Assembly (NCBI GenBank): GCA_033344915.1
Contig: JAWPML010000001.1
Coordinates: 1,422,369 to 1,486,368, forward strand
From: Acidimicrobiales bacterium
GTDB taxonomy: Bacteria; Actinomycetota; Acidimicrobiia; Acidimicrobiales; Aldehydirespiratoraceae
Length of the DNA stretch: 64,000 nucleotides
Direction of reading: 5' to 3'
The number at the start of each line of letters is the position of its first letter. The first letter of the stretch is position 1. This document shows, piece by piece, positions 23,711-32,516 of the stretch. The notes beneath the pieces were generated by a model, which worked only from the letters and a program-made list of their open reading frames with translations, made no database searches and was not told the origin of the DNA. A program made the translations under genes and the position numbers.

Positions 23711-24169
23711 TCAGCCTCGGCTCTTGGCTCGACGGGCCAGCGCGGTGTCGAGGGCGGCGTCGGCGCGAGCGGCCGCAGCCGGAAGGCCGCCGCTGCGCCG
23801 GCGGACGCTGTACGCCACGTCGATGTCCAGACCGCATTCCCGCAGGTCACGATGGAGCTCGCGAGCTCGGCGGGACAACGTCAGGGCACCGTCGATCGGC
23901 ACGGTGACGACACCGAGGCGACCGGGGGCGATCAACTCGGCGCGATCCGTCCAGCCGAGGTGTCGGTCGATGATCGCAAGCACGGCTGCCTCGGTCACGG
24001 CTCGCGTGTCCTCGTCGGCGTGGCGAAGGAGTTCGCCGCCGTAGTGGATCACGAGCACGCCCGCGCCGAAGCCCTGCTTCGCGACATGGCGCTCCTCGGC
24101 GTCGAGGAGCTCTGCCCACCCGCCGCTCGCGACGGGAGTGGTCTGCGCTGATCGTCCGATCGAAAGCAT
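23711..24169 (-). CDS. Degenerate GGDEF-like domain protein
   Basis: A 152-residue protein that follows the shape of a GGDEF domain without its signature: AELLDAEERHVAKQGFGAGVLVIHY at the start, a central helix, ELIAPGRLGVVTVPID where GGDEF would be, and the typical end AAARADAALDTALARRAK. Catalysis is not expected; it could bind nucleotide or a partner. ATG 24169 has GGGAG 8 nt upstream. It precedes the J-domain gene. The assignment is by pattern only. Confidence 0.55.
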   Translation of the reverse strand: MLSIGRSAQTTPVASGGWAELLDAEERHVAKQGFGAGVLVIHYGGELLRHADEDTRAVTEAAVLAIIDRHLGWTDRAELIAPGRLGVVTVPIDGALTLSRRARELHRDLRECGLDIDVAYSVRRRSGGLPAAAARADAALDTALARRAKSRG

Positions 24170-24346
24170 CTGCAATCTCCCTACGTGTGTCTCCGTCCCT
24201 CCCATCGACCGTCTGGTTCCCGGCGATCAGGGCTGTCGACCCTTCGTTACGGAACCGTCACCGGAGTTCGACGGCGGGTAGCCAAAGTCACCACCCTCCG
24301 TGGGTTTGCGCGATCGCAGGGCATGCCTGACCTAGTGTCGCCCGTC

Positions 24347-25093
24347 GTGCCGGAGACCATTCGTTTCGTCGGAAGTGGGGGCCACGAGCTCGCCGCAGTG
24401 GTTCGCCGCCCCGAGGGGGCTGCGCGGGGCAGCGTCCTGATGGCGCACTGCTTCACCTGTTCGAAGGACCTCCACACGATGACCCGGCTCGCTGACGCCC
24501 TCGCGGCCGCAGGTTGGGTGAGCTTCGCCTTCGACTTCACCGGCCTCGGCGAGAGCGGAGGAGACTTCGCAGGCACGACCGTGAGCACCAATGTCGGTGA
24601 CCTCCGCCGGGCGGCGCTCACCATGCTCGCGCAGCGAATCGGTCCGTGTCTGCTGCTCGGCCACAGCCTCGGCGGCGCCGCCGCCGTGCTCGCAGCCGCG
24701 TCCCTCAAGACGGTCGACCGGGTGATCTGCGTCGCCTCGCCGTCCGATGTCGGGCACATACGCGCCCTGCTCCCGTCCGACGCCGACGAGCGTGACGACC
24801 GTTTCACCATCACGGTTGGCGGCCGACCGTTCGCCCTCGATCCGGGCTTCCTCGACGACCTGGACGATCACTCGGTGCTGGACGCCGCGGCCGGCCTCGG
24901 GCGGCCCATGCTCGTGGTCGAGGCCGGAGCCGACGCCATCGTCGACCGGAGCCAGACCCGGGCGCTCGCCGCCGCCGGCGGAGCCGACATCGCGGTCGTC
25001 GAGGGTGCCGACCATCTTTTCTCCGGAATCGACCACGCGCGCCAACTCGCGGACATCGTCGTCGAGTGGGCGTCGCGGGACACGAGTCGGTAG
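24347..25093 (+). CDS. Alpha/beta hydrolase (OsmC-associated type)
   Basis: A 248-residue serine hydrolase. The nucleophile elbow is LLLGHSLGGAAAV near residue 105, the oxyanion region MAHCFTCSKDLHTMTRLADALAAAGW, then FAFDFTGLGESGGDFAGTTVSTNVGDL, a stretch typical of the hydrolase half of OsmC/alpha-beta-hydrolase fusions. The acid and histidine are near VEAGADAIVD and EGADHLFSG. No OsmC domain is attached or adjacent. GTG 24347 was chosen because TAGTGT lies 8 nt upstream and homologues begin near this point. ATG 24323 would add 8 residues. Confidence 0.85.
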   Translation: MPETIRFVGSGGHELAAVVRRPEGAARGSVLMAHCFTCSKDLHTMTRLADALAAAGWVSFAFDFTGLGESGGDFAGTTVSTNVGDLRRAALTMLAQRIGPCLLLGHSLGGAAAVLAAASLKTVDRVICVASPSDVGHIRALLPSDADERDDRFTITVGGRPFALDPGFLDDLDDHSVLDAAAGLGRPMLVVEAGADAIVDRSQTRALAAAGGADIAVVEGADHLFSGIDHARQLADIVVEWASRDTSR

Positions 25094-25096
25094 CGT
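25091..25096 (+). promoter_or_regulatory. -10 candidate TAGCGT for hppA
   Basis: TAGCGT overlaps the stop codon of the hydrolase. It would start a leader of about 62 nt that carries AGGAGT at 25155-25160 ahead of GTG 25165. Confidence 0.35.
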
Positions 25097-25164
25097 GTCC
25101 CGGTCTTTGACGCGGTTGTTCACACCCGGATGACCGCACCACGAGGCGACGAACAGGAGTATTC

Positions 25165-27351
25165 GTGAGCGCCGTTCCCTATCTGGCCCTGATCTCGGCG
25201 ATAGCCGGGCTCGCCTTGGCCGGCTTCTATTACAAGGCCGTCGAGGCCGCCCCGCCGGGCAACGACCGCATGGTCTTCCTCATGACCGAGATCCAGAAGG
25301 GGGCCAAGGCATTCCTCAAGCAGGAATACACCTGGGTCTCCGCCTTCGTCGTCGTGATGCTGGTCCTGATCGCGATCGTGATCACCCCGTTCGCCTCTGT
25401 CGCCTACGTGATCGGCGCGGTGCTGTCCGCGGGCGCCGGCTACGCCGGCATGACCGTCGCCACCATGGCCAATGCCCGCACGACCGAGGCGGCCAAGGAC
25501 GGGCCGGGCAAGGCCCTTCCCATCGCGTTCCGCGGCGGTGCGGTCATGGGCTTCGCCGTGGCCGGACTGGCCCTGGCGGGCCTGATGGCTGTCTACATCG
25601 TGTTCGTCGAGATCATCGAGCACGGTGAGGCGTTCGAGATCGTCACGGCCTACGGCCTCGGCGCCAGCTCGATCGCCCTGTTCTCCCGTGTCGGCGGCGG
25701 CATCTACACCAAGGCCGCCGACGTCGGTGCCGACCTCGTCGGCAAGGTCGAGGCCGGCATTCCCGAGGACGACCCCCGCAACCCGGCGACCATCGCCGAC
25801 AATGTGGGCGACAACGTCGGTGACGTCGCCGGTATGGGCGCCGACCTCTTCGAGTCCTACGCCGGTTCGATCATCGCGCCGATCTCGGTGACCGCCTTCT
25901 CCCTGGCCCTGGTGGCGAAGGAGACCGAGGCGCTCGAGCCCACCAACTGGGCCGGTGGCGACTTCGCCCTTCCGCTCCTCGTGTTCCCGATGGCGATCGC
26001 CTTCGTCGGCATGATCGCGTCGATCATCGGTTCCTTCCTCGTCAAGGGCGGCGACAGCACCGATTCCAAGTCGCTCAGCCGGGCGCTGCACATGGGCACC
26101 AACGTCGCCATGGGAATCACCCTCGTGGCGACCCTGGGCGTGGCCTACTGGCTGTTCGGCGACACCGATGTCGTCAACCCCGGCGGGGGGCAGGCGTTCG
26201 ACAAGCCGTACGGCATCGCCATCTCCGTCATCGGCGGCCTGCTCGTCGGTTGGGCGCTCGGCAAGACCGCCGAGTACTACACCTCCGACCACTTCGGCCC
26301 GGTCAAGAAGATCGCGGCCCAGTCCGAGACCGGCCCGGCGACCACCGTGCTGTCCGGCATCTCGGCCGGCATGATCTCCGTCGCGGCGTCGGTTCTCCTC
26401 ATTCTCGTCGGCGTGTTCATCGCGGAGTGGGGCGGGGAGCAGACGTTCGGCGAGCAGGGATTCGGCGGCATCTACGGCATCGCCGTGGCCGCCATCGGCA
26501 TGCTCGCCACCACGGGCGTGGTCGTCTCGGTCGACGCCTACGGCCCGATCGCCGACAACGCCGGCGGCATCGCCGAGATGGCCGAGCTCGACCCGGAGGT
26601 CCGCGAGGTCACGGACGCGCTCGACTCGCTCGGCAACACCACGGCGGCCATCGCCAAGGGCTTCGCCGTCGGCTCGGCGGCGCTCACCGCGCTGGCCCTG
26701 TTCAAGAGCTTCGAGTTCGCGATCGCCGACGCGGTGACCGAGAAGGTCCTCGCCGGCGAGCTCGCCGTCGAAGACGCGGCCGGCAAGCTGCTCAGCCTCA
26801 ACGTGGGCGAGGTCGACGTGTTCATCGGCCTCTTCATCGGTGCGGGTCTTCCGTTCCTCTTCGCCGCGCTCACCATCGACGCCGTCGGCCGTGCGGCCAA
26901 CGCGATGATCGAGGAAGTGCGTCGCCAGTTCCGCGACATCCCGGGCCTGCGTGAAGGCAAGGAGGGCGTCGTGCCCGACTCCGCTCGTTGCGTGGCGATC
27001 TCCACCGAGGCCAGCCTCAAGGAGATGATCATCCCCGGCGCCCTCGCCGTGGTGGTGCCCCTCGTGGTCGGCTTCATCAGCATCAACGCTCTCGGCGGCC
27101 TGCTCGCCGGTGCGCTCGTGACCGGCTTCGCCCTCGCCATCTTCATGGCGAACGCGGGCGGTGCATGGGACAACGCCAAGAAGTACATCGAGGCCGGTGC
27201 GCACGGCGGCAAGGGCGGCGACCCGCACAAGGCCGCGGTCGTCGGTGACACGGTCGGTGACCCCTTCAAGGACACCTCGGGTCCGGCGATGAACATCCTG
27301 CTCAAGGTGATGACGATCGTCTCGCTCGTCTTCGCCAGCGCCTTCGTCTGA
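25165..27351 (+). CDS. hppA: Membrane-bound ion-translocating pyrophosphatase
   Basis: A 728-residue, 16-helix-type pyrophosphatase that couples pyrophosphate hydrolysis to H+ or Na+ export. The substrate site is IADNVGDNVGDVAGMGADLFESYAGS near residue 210, with its C-terminal counterpart DNAKKYIEAGAHGGKGGDPHKAAVVGDTVGDPFKDTSGP. The K+-subclass motif reads GNTTAAIAKG (residues 490-499), with alanines at the two positions that are lysine and threonine in K+-independent enzymes. A K+-dependent enzyme is therefore predicted. K+-dependent enzymes include both Na+ and H+ pumps, so the exported ion is open. GTG start with AGGAGT 5 nt upstream. Confidence 0.97.
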   Translation: MSAVPYLALISAIAGLALAGFYYKAVEAAPPGNDRMVFLMTEIQKGAKAFLKQEYTWVSAFVVVMLVLIAIVITPFASVAYVIGAVLSAGAGYAGMTVATMANARTTEAAKDGPGKALPIAFRGGAVMGFAVAGLALAGLMAVYIVFVEIIEHGEAFEIVTAYGLGASSIALFSRVGGGIYTKAADVGADLVGKVEAGIPEDDPRNPATIADNVGDNVGDVAGMGADLFESYAGSIIAPISVTAFSLALVAKETEALEPTNWAGGDFALPLLVFPMAIAFVGMIASIIGSFLVKGGDSTDSKSLSRALHMGTNVAMGITLVATLGVAYWLFGDTDVVNPGGGQAFDKPYGIAISVIGGLLVGWALGKTAEYYTSDHFGPVKKIAAQSETGPATTVLSGISAGMISVAASVLLILVGVFIAEWGGEQTFGEQGFGGIYGIAVAAIGMLATTGVVVSVDAYGPIADNAGGIAEMAELDPEVREVTDALDSLGNTTAAIAKGFAVGSAALTALALFKSFEFAIADAVTEKVLAGELAVEDAAGKLLSLNVGEVDVFIGLFIGAGLPFLFAALTIDAVGRAANAMIEEVRRQFRDIPGLREGKEGVVPDSARCVAISTEASLKEMIIPGALAVVVPLVVGFISINALGGLLAGALVTGFALAIFMANAGGAWDNAKKYIEAGAHGGKGGDPHKAAVVGDTVGDPFKDTSGPAMNILLKVMTIVSLVFASAFV

Positions 27352-27367
27352 GCAAAGCGCTCGCCGA

Positions 27368-27402
27368 GAGAATGGACAGGGGTCTGACCCCTGTCCATTC
27401 TC
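27368..27402 (+). terminator. Perfect 17-bp hairpin after hppA
   Basis: GAGAATGGACAGGGGTC-T-GACCCCTGTCCATTCTC begins 17 nt after the hppA stop and is followed by CGTTTTCGG. The stem is perfect; its centre GGGGTC-T-GACCCC echoes the element at 6045-6057. Confidence 0.75.
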
Positions 27403-27447
27403 CGTTTTCGGGGCGATCGGCTCATTCGACGAACCCGCCCGGCCCGA

Positions 27448-27453
27448 TACCGT
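27448..27453 (+). promoter_or_regulatory. -10 box TACCGT, leaderless promoter of the formyl-THF cyclo-ligase
   Basis: TACCGT ends 7 nt before ATG 27461, with no Shine-Dalgarno sequence. Confidence 0.55.
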
Positions 27454-27460
27454 TTCCGCG

Positions 27461-28066
27461 ATGAGCGATGCGGACGCGTCAGAGCGGCGGAGAGCACTGC
27501 GCGCCACCATGCGCGGGCGACGCGCCGCGCTGGACCCCGATGACCAGGCTGCCGCGTCGATGGCCGTCATGGCCCGCCTGGCCCGCATCCCGGTGCTGCG
27601 CCACGCGTTCACGATCTCGGGCTACCGCGCCGTGCGCGGCGAACTCGACATCGACGCCGCACTCATCCTGCTCGCCGAACGCGGTGCCGTGGTGACCGTG
27701 CCGCGGGTTGTGGGGGAGCATCTGGAGTTCGTCCGCTGGTCAGAGGGACAGGCAACGGCACCGGGCTCGTTCGGTATCGCCGAACCGACGGACGGCGAGG
27801 TGGTCGCGCTCCGTCTCCACGACGTCATCCTGGCGCCCCTGGTCGCCTTCGACGCGGCCGGCAACCGCCTCGGCCAGGGTGCCGGCTTCTACGACCGTGC
27901 CCTCGCCGGCTGCGGCGCCGACCGCCCGGTGGTCATCGGGATCGCCCACGGTTTCCAGCAGGTGGACGCCATCCCGAGCGAAGCGTGGGACCAGCCGCTG
28001 GACGCCGTCGTCACGGAGGACGAGGTCGTCGAGTTCCGGCCCGGGGTGCTCGACCCCGCCATCTGA
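27461..28066 (+). CDS. 5-formyltetrahydrofolate cyclo-ligase
   Basis: A 201-residue enzyme that converts 5-formyl-THF to 5,10-methenyl-THF with ATP. Family landmarks are the N-terminal RRALRATMRGRRAALDPDDQ, ISGYRAVRGELDIDAALILLAERG, VPRV, and the phosphate-binding loop NRLGQGAGFYDRALAGC near residue 145, followed by VVIGIAHGFQQVDAIPSEAWDQPLDAVVTED. It is monocistronic by context: a strong hairpin precedes it and trkA has its own box. Confidence 0.93.
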   Translation: MSDADASERRRALRATMRGRRAALDPDDQAAASMAVMARLARIPVLRHAFTISGYRAVRGELDIDAALILLAERGAVVTVPRVVGEHLEFVRWSEGQATAPGSFGIAEPTDGEVVALRLHDVILAPLVAFDAAGNRLGQGAGFYDRALAGCGADRPVVIGIAHGFQQVDAIPSEAWDQPLDAVVTEDEVVEFRPGVLDPAI

Positions 28067-28087
28067 CCCGTTCGCGGTTTCAGCGGG

Positions 28088-28093
28088 TAGAAA
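28088..28093 (+). promoter_or_regulatory. -10 box TAGAAA, leaderless promoter of the trk operon
   Basis: TAGAAA ends 6 nt before GTG 28100. The last base departs from TAnnnT, so it is weaker than the other boxes. Confidence 0.4.
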
Positions 28094-28099
28094 AGGGCG

Positions 28100-29443
28100 G
28101 TGCACGTGATCGTGGTCGGAGCCGGCGAGGTCGGTTCCTATGTCGCCGACCGGTTGAGTCGCGAAGGACATGACGTGGCCATCGTCGACATGGACGTGTC
28201 GCGGCTGCGCCAACTCGCCGACGACCTCGACGTCCTCACCGTGGCCGGCAGCGGAACCCACCCGCAGACGCTCGAACGCGCGGGCGTGGCCAACGCAGCG
28301 TTGCTGGTGGCCGTCACGAGCGACGACGAGGTCAACCTCATCTCCTCGCTGCTCGCCAAGTCGATCGGCGTCGAGCGCACGATCGTTCGCATCGAGGCCG
28401 CCGAACTCCGGGGTCCGGAGGCCGAGAGCCTCCGGAAGGCGTCGGGCGCCGACCTGGTCATCGATCCCGATGCGGAGACGGCCGAGGAGGTCCTCGAACT
28501 CCTGGACTATCCGGGTGCCGACGAAGTGGCCCACATGGCCAACGGCGAGGTCATCGTGATCGGGGCCCGACTCCCCGAGCACGCGCCTCTCGTCGGCCGC
28601 ACCCTCAAGGAGATCGGCGAGGAGTTCGAACCGGACTGGGACTTCGTCGTCGGATCGATCGGTCGGGGCGACGAAACCATCATTCCCCGCCGCGATCATC
28701 GACTCGAGGCCGGCGACCACCTCCGCGTCGCGGTGAAGAAGCGGGCCCGACGACTCGTCATCGAACTCCTGGGACTGGACCGCGGGAGTCTCAACCGCCT
28801 CATGCTCCTCGGCGGTGGGCGCACCGCGGAGATTCTCGCCGACCGGCTCACCAACCGCGGCGTGCACGTCGTCATCGTCGAGCGCAACCCCGAACGGGCC
28901 CGCCAACTCGCCGAACGACTGGACGACACGCTGGTCCTCCACGGCGACATCGCCGATGCCGACCTCCTCATGGAGGCCGATGTCGGCCGCTACGACATGG
29001 TCGTCGCGCTGACCGGCGAGGACGACGCGAACATCCTCGCCTGTCTCTACGCGAAGTCGGCCGGGGCGGGCGAGACCGTCGCCACCGTGCACCGTCTCGC
29101 CCTGCTGTCGCTGCTCGGCGAGGCGGGCATCGACGTCGCCCTCTCGCCCCGCACCGCCACCGCGAACGGCGTCCTGCGCTTCGTGCGCGGTGACGTCGCC
29201 GCCGTCGCCACATTCCTCCAGGGCAACGCCGAGGTCCTCCAGCTCGAAGTGGCGCCGAACAGCCCTGCGGACGGTGCGCTCGTGAAGGACCTCGGGCTAC
29301 CCAAGGACGTGCTCATCGGCGCCCTCGTGCGGGACGGGAAGGCGCAGATCGCCCGGGGTCGCAGCCGACTCCGAGGTCGAGACCACATCGTGGCGTTCGC
29401 GATGCCCGAAGCGGTCGACGAGGTCCACCGAGTCCTGGGGTGA
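28100..29443 (+). CDS. trkA: Trk potassium uptake regulatory subunit TrkA
   Basis: A 447-residue cytoplasmic gating subunit with two tandem RCK_N/RCK_C repeats. The first nucleotide-binding fold is MHVIVVGAGEVGSYVADRLSREGHDVAIVDMD, the second LNRLMLLGGGRTAEILADRLTNRGVHVVIVERN near residue 235. Each is followed by a TrkA_C domain (LVGRTLKEIGEEF, and NSPADGALVKDLGLPKDVLIGALVRDG). It binds NAD(H) or ATP to open the channel subunit. It leads an operon with two trkH genes; its stop overlaps the GTG of the first by 4 nt. Confidence 0.96.
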   Translation: MHVIVVGAGEVGSYVADRLSREGHDVAIVDMDVSRLRQLADDLDVLTVAGSGTHPQTLERAGVANAALLVAVTSDDEVNLISSLLAKSIGVERTIVRIEAAELRGPEAESLRKASGADLVIDPDAETAEEVLELLDYPGADEVAHMANGEVIVIGARLPEHAPLVGRTLKEIGEEFEPDWDFVVGSIGRGDETIIPRRDHRLEAGDHLRVAVKKRARRLVIELLGLDRGSLNRLMLLGGGRTAEILADRLTNRGVHVVIVERNPERARQLAERLDDTLVLHGDIADADLLMEADVGRYDMVVALTGEDDANILACLYAKSAGAGETVATVHRLALLSLLGEAGIDVALSPRTATANGVLRFVRGDVAAVATFLQGNAEVLQLEVAPNSPADGALVKDLGLPKDVLIGALVRDGKAQIARGRSRLRGRDHIVAFAMPEAVDEVHRVLG

Positions 29444-30948
29444 CCACGCTGCGCCGGCCGCGGATGCGCGACCCCCTGGAGCTGCAGGGCGGCCGAGCGA
29501 GCAGCTACTCGCGGCTCGCGGCGGCCGACGCCGGTCTCGCCCTCGGCACCGTGAGCGTGGCGTGCGGCGCGGCCGGATTGTTCGACGACGGGGGCGACGG
29601 CCTCCTGCTGATCGGTGTCGGCCTCGCCGCGATGAGCGTCGGGATCCTCGCCCGTCGGTCGCTCGTACGTCGGCACCGATCCTCACCCAGCCGGCTCCTC
29701 ACCGGCCTCGCGATCTCGTGGGTCCTCCTCGTGCTGATCGGGGCGACGATCTATCTGGTGACCGGGACAATCGACCGGGTCGACGATGCCCTCGTCGAGT
29801 CGGCCGCGGGCTTCAGCACCACCTCGCTCACGACCCTCGACCCGAGCACGCTGTCGGTCCCGATGCAGCTCTGGCGGGCCTCGACCCAGTGGGTCGGCGG
29901 GCTGCTCGGCATCATCGTCGGCGTCGTCACCCTGCCCCTGATCCTGCGCGGCGCGATGCCGGGGAGCCAGGGGGCACGTCATGTCGCCGAGCAGATCGCG
30001 CCGACCCCGCTGATCGGACGCCGGCGCATCATCCTCATCTATCTCACCGTGACCACGCTGATCGCCGTGGGCTACGCGGCCACCGGCCTCGGCGCGACCG
30101 ACAGCATCGCCCACGCCTTCAGCACCGCGTCCACCGGCGGTTTCTCGACGCGGGCCGACTCCTTCGTCGGTTTCGGCTCCGGTCCGCGGACCGTGGCCGT
30201 GTTGGGGATGCTCGTCGGCGGGGCGAGCTACGCCCTCATGTGGTGGGCGGTCCGGGGGCGCCGGACGACGGTGTGGCGCAGCACCGAGCTGCGTCTCTAC
30301 CTCGGCCTCCTGGCCGGGGCGAGCGTCGTCGTCGCCCTCGGCAGCGAGGCGTCGGCGGGCGAGGCGGTGTTCACCACCGTGTCCGCCTTGTCGACGACCG
30401 GCTTCGCGGTCGGGGAGTGGACCCTGCTGCCCGACTCGGTACTCATGGTGCTGCTGGTCCTGATCGGGACGGGCGCGATGTCCGGCAGTGCCGGCGGCGG
30501 ACTCCGCCTCATCCGGGCGTGGACCCTCGTCGGGTTCGCGCGACGGGAGATGCGGCGCCAACTGGACCCGAACTCGGTCGTCGTGGTCAAGCAGGCCGGC
30601 GAGCCGATCCAGGAACGCACCCTCGATCGCACCACCGGTTACCAGATCGGCCACCTGGGCGTCTGTGGTGCCGCGGCAACCCTGCTCGCGTTCACCGGCC
30701 AGGACGTGTTGCCGGCCGTCTACACCGGCATCTCCGTGGTCTCGACCCACGGTCCGGGGATCGGCCCGGGCGCCTTCGGCGACCTGTCGAGTTTCTCGCC
30801 GGCCGCGCGGATCGTGCTGCTGCCGTTCATGCTCGCCGGCCGTCTCACCATCCTGCCGCTCCTGCTCGCCGTCTCGTATGCCTTCCGGATCGAGAACGAT
30901 GCGGTGCGCCGATTGCGCCGAGGCTTTCGACGAATGGTGCGGCGATGA
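29440..30948 (+). CDS. trkH: TrkH-family channel subunit, variant filter
   Basis: A 502-residue membrane protein with the four membrane-pore-membrane repeats of TrkH/KtrB/HKT. Pore loops read SAAGFSTTSLT, FSTASTGGFSTR, SALSTTGFAVG and VVSTHGPGIG. Loops 2-4 keep the filter glycine, but loop 1 has serine (S129) where TrkH normally has TTTG. In plant HKT transporters a serine at the equivalent place marks the Na+-selective class; transfer to this protein is inference. GTG 29440 overlaps the trkA stop. Its own stop overlaps the second trkH by 4 nt. Confidence 0.9.
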   Translation: MTTLRRPRMRDPLELQGGRASSYSRLAAADAGLALGTVSVACGAAGLFDDGGDGLLLIGVGLAAMSVGILARRSLVRRHRSSPSRLLTGLAISWVLLVLIGATIYLVTGTIDRVDDALVESAAGFSTTSLTTLDPSTLSVPMQLWRASTQWVGGLLGIIVGVVTLPLILRGAMPGSQGARHVAEQIAPTPLIGRRRIILIYLTVTTLIAVGYAATGLGATDSIAHAFSTASTGGFSTRADSFVGFGSGPRTVAVLGMLVGGASYALMWWAVRGRRTTVWRSTELRLYLGLLAGASVVVALGSEASAGEAVFTTVSALSTTGFAVGEWTLLPDSVLMVLLVLIGTGAMSGSAGGGLRLIRAWTLVGFARREMRRQLDPNSVVVVKQAGEPIQERTLDRTTGYQIGHLGVCGAAATLLAFTGQDVLPAVYTGISVVSTHGPGIGPGAFGDLSSFSPAARIVLLPFMLAGRLTILPLLLAVSYAFRIENDAVRRLRRGFRRMVRR

Positions 30949-32516
30949 TCTCCCGGGCGCGCCTACGCGATCCCGTCGAGCTCGCGGCTCCCGCCCGAGG
31001 CCGGCCGAACACCGCGCTGCACGTCACGGGCATCGCGCTCACGTTCGTCTCCGTCGGCATGGCGATCGCGACCGTGATCGAGCTCGCGTCGACCAACGTC
31101 GACACCGGCGCGCTTCTCGTCTCCACCCTGATCTGCGGTGGCCTCGGCATCGGGCTCTGGTCGGGCACCCGCGCGGGACCCGTGCGCACCCGCGACGTGT
31201 TCGCCGCCGTCGGCTGGACGTGGTTGAGCATGACGCTGGTCGGCGCCCTGCCGTTCCTGTTCGCCGGCACGTTCGCGCCCGGTGGCGCCGACTTCTGGGA
31301 GCAGGTCGTCAACTCGGTCTTCGAGGCCGCGTCCGGGTTCAGCTGCACCGGTTCCACGGCACTGACGGACTTCGACAGCCCCGGCCGCGGCCTGATGATG
31401 TACCGCCAGGCGACCCAGTGGTACGGCGGCATGGGGATCGTCGTGCTCGCCGTCACCGTCCTGCCCTTCCTCGGCGTCGGCGGACTGGATCTGATCGCCG
31501 CCGAGGCCCCCGGACCCTCGTCCGACCGGCTCGCGCCGCGGGTTTCGGAGACGGCGCGCCAGCTGTGGGTCATCTACGTGCTGTTCACCCTGACCGTCGG
31601 ACTGGTGCTCTTCATCATTCCCGGCCCGGGCCTCTACGACAGCGTCGCCCACGCCCTCACCACCACCTCGACGGGCGGGTTCTCCCCGAACGCCGCGTCG
31701 ATCGGCCACTACGACTCGCTCGCCGTCGAGATCGCGATCATGGCCGGCATGCTCTACGGCGGCATCAACTTCGCCCTGCACTGGCGAGCGGCCCGCGGCG
31801 GCCTGTCCTTCTACGCGCGCGACTCCGAACTGCGCGCGTATCTGTCGATCCTTTTCGTCGCCTGCGCCGTGATCGTCGCGGTCCTGTGGCTGGACGAGGC
31901 CGACAATGTCGTCGGCGTCGCCGACTCGCTGCGCTACGGCGTCTTCAACGCCCTCTCGCTCGGCACCAGCACCGGGTTCGGCAACGCCACGGAAGCCGGC
32001 TCGCCGGGCGATTTCGTGCATTGGGCAGCGGGGGCGCAGATCGTCATCCTCTTCCTGTTCGTGATGGGCGGTTCGACAGGGTCCACCTCCGGCGGCATCA
32101 AGGTCATGCGGGTACAGGTCCTGTTCAGTCACACGATCCGTTCGATCCGGCGCACCCAACTCCCGCGGGCGGTGTTGCCGGTCAAGCACGGCAAGATCGC
32201 GGTGGCGGAGGACATCGTGAGCCGCATGGCCGGGTTCTTCCTGCTGTACATACTCCTGATCTCGGTCGGCGTCGCACTCCTGACCGGGCTCGGTGGAGGA
32301 TTCGAGGAGTCGATCGGCGCGATCATCGGCGCCCTCGGCAACATGGGCCCGGCCCTCGGCGAGGCGGGGCCCACCGCCAGCTTCTCCGACGCGTTCCCGC
32401 AACCCGCGCGGCTGGTGCTGTCCGCGTTCATGCTGATCGGTCGGCTCGAGATCTTCCCGATGCTGTTGATGTTCGCGGCGCCCTACCGGGCGATCAGCGA
32501 CTCCCTCACGCGCTGA
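30945..32516 (+). CDS. trkH: TrkH-family potassium channel subunit, canonical filter
   Basis: A 523-residue second TrkH paralogue. All four pore loops have the filter glycine: EAASGFSCTGSTALTD (G136), TTTSTGGFSPN, LSLGTSTGFGNA and GALGNMGPALG. The gating loop region MGGSTGSTSGGIKVMRVQVLFSH and the C-terminal GRLEIFPMLLMF are typical TrkH. The two paralogues differ greatly in sequence. With one TrkA gene the operon could make two homodimeric channels or one heterodimer. The last 11 nt overlap the convergent M18 peptidase gene. Confidence 0.94.
   Translation: MISRARLRDPVELAAPARGRPNTALHVTGIALTFVSVGMAIATVIELASTNVDTGALLVSTLICGGLGIGLWSGTRAGPVRTRDVFAAVGWTWLSMTLVGALPFLFAGTFAPGGADFWEQVVNSVFEAASGFSCTGSTALTDFDSPGRGLMMYRQATQWYGGMGIVVLAVTVLPFLGVGGLDLIAAEAPGPSSDRLAPRVSETARQLWVIYVLFTLTVGLVLFIIPGPGLYDSVAHALTTTSTGGFSPNAASIGHYDSLAVEIAIMAGMLYGGINFALHWRAARGGLSFYARDSELRAYLSILFVACAVIVAVLWLDEADNVVGVADSLRYGVFNALSLGTSTGFGNATEAGSPGDFVHWAAGAQIVILFLFVMGGSTGSTSGGIKVMRVQVLFSHTIRSIRRTQLPRAVLPVKHGKIAVAEDIVSRMAGFFLLYILLISVGVALLTGLGGGFEESIGAIIGALGNMGPALGEAGPTASFSDAFPQPARLVLSAFMLIGRLEIFPMLLMFAAPYRAISDSLTR

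Noticed and set aside
25120-27612. Very long open frame antisense to hppA (similar ones oppose gltB, gltD and the 6-9 kb region)
   Set aside because: High GC with strong third-position bias leaves antisense frames open. The translations are low-complexity (E/G/R/D-rich) with no family motif, while the sense strand encodes a textbook protein.
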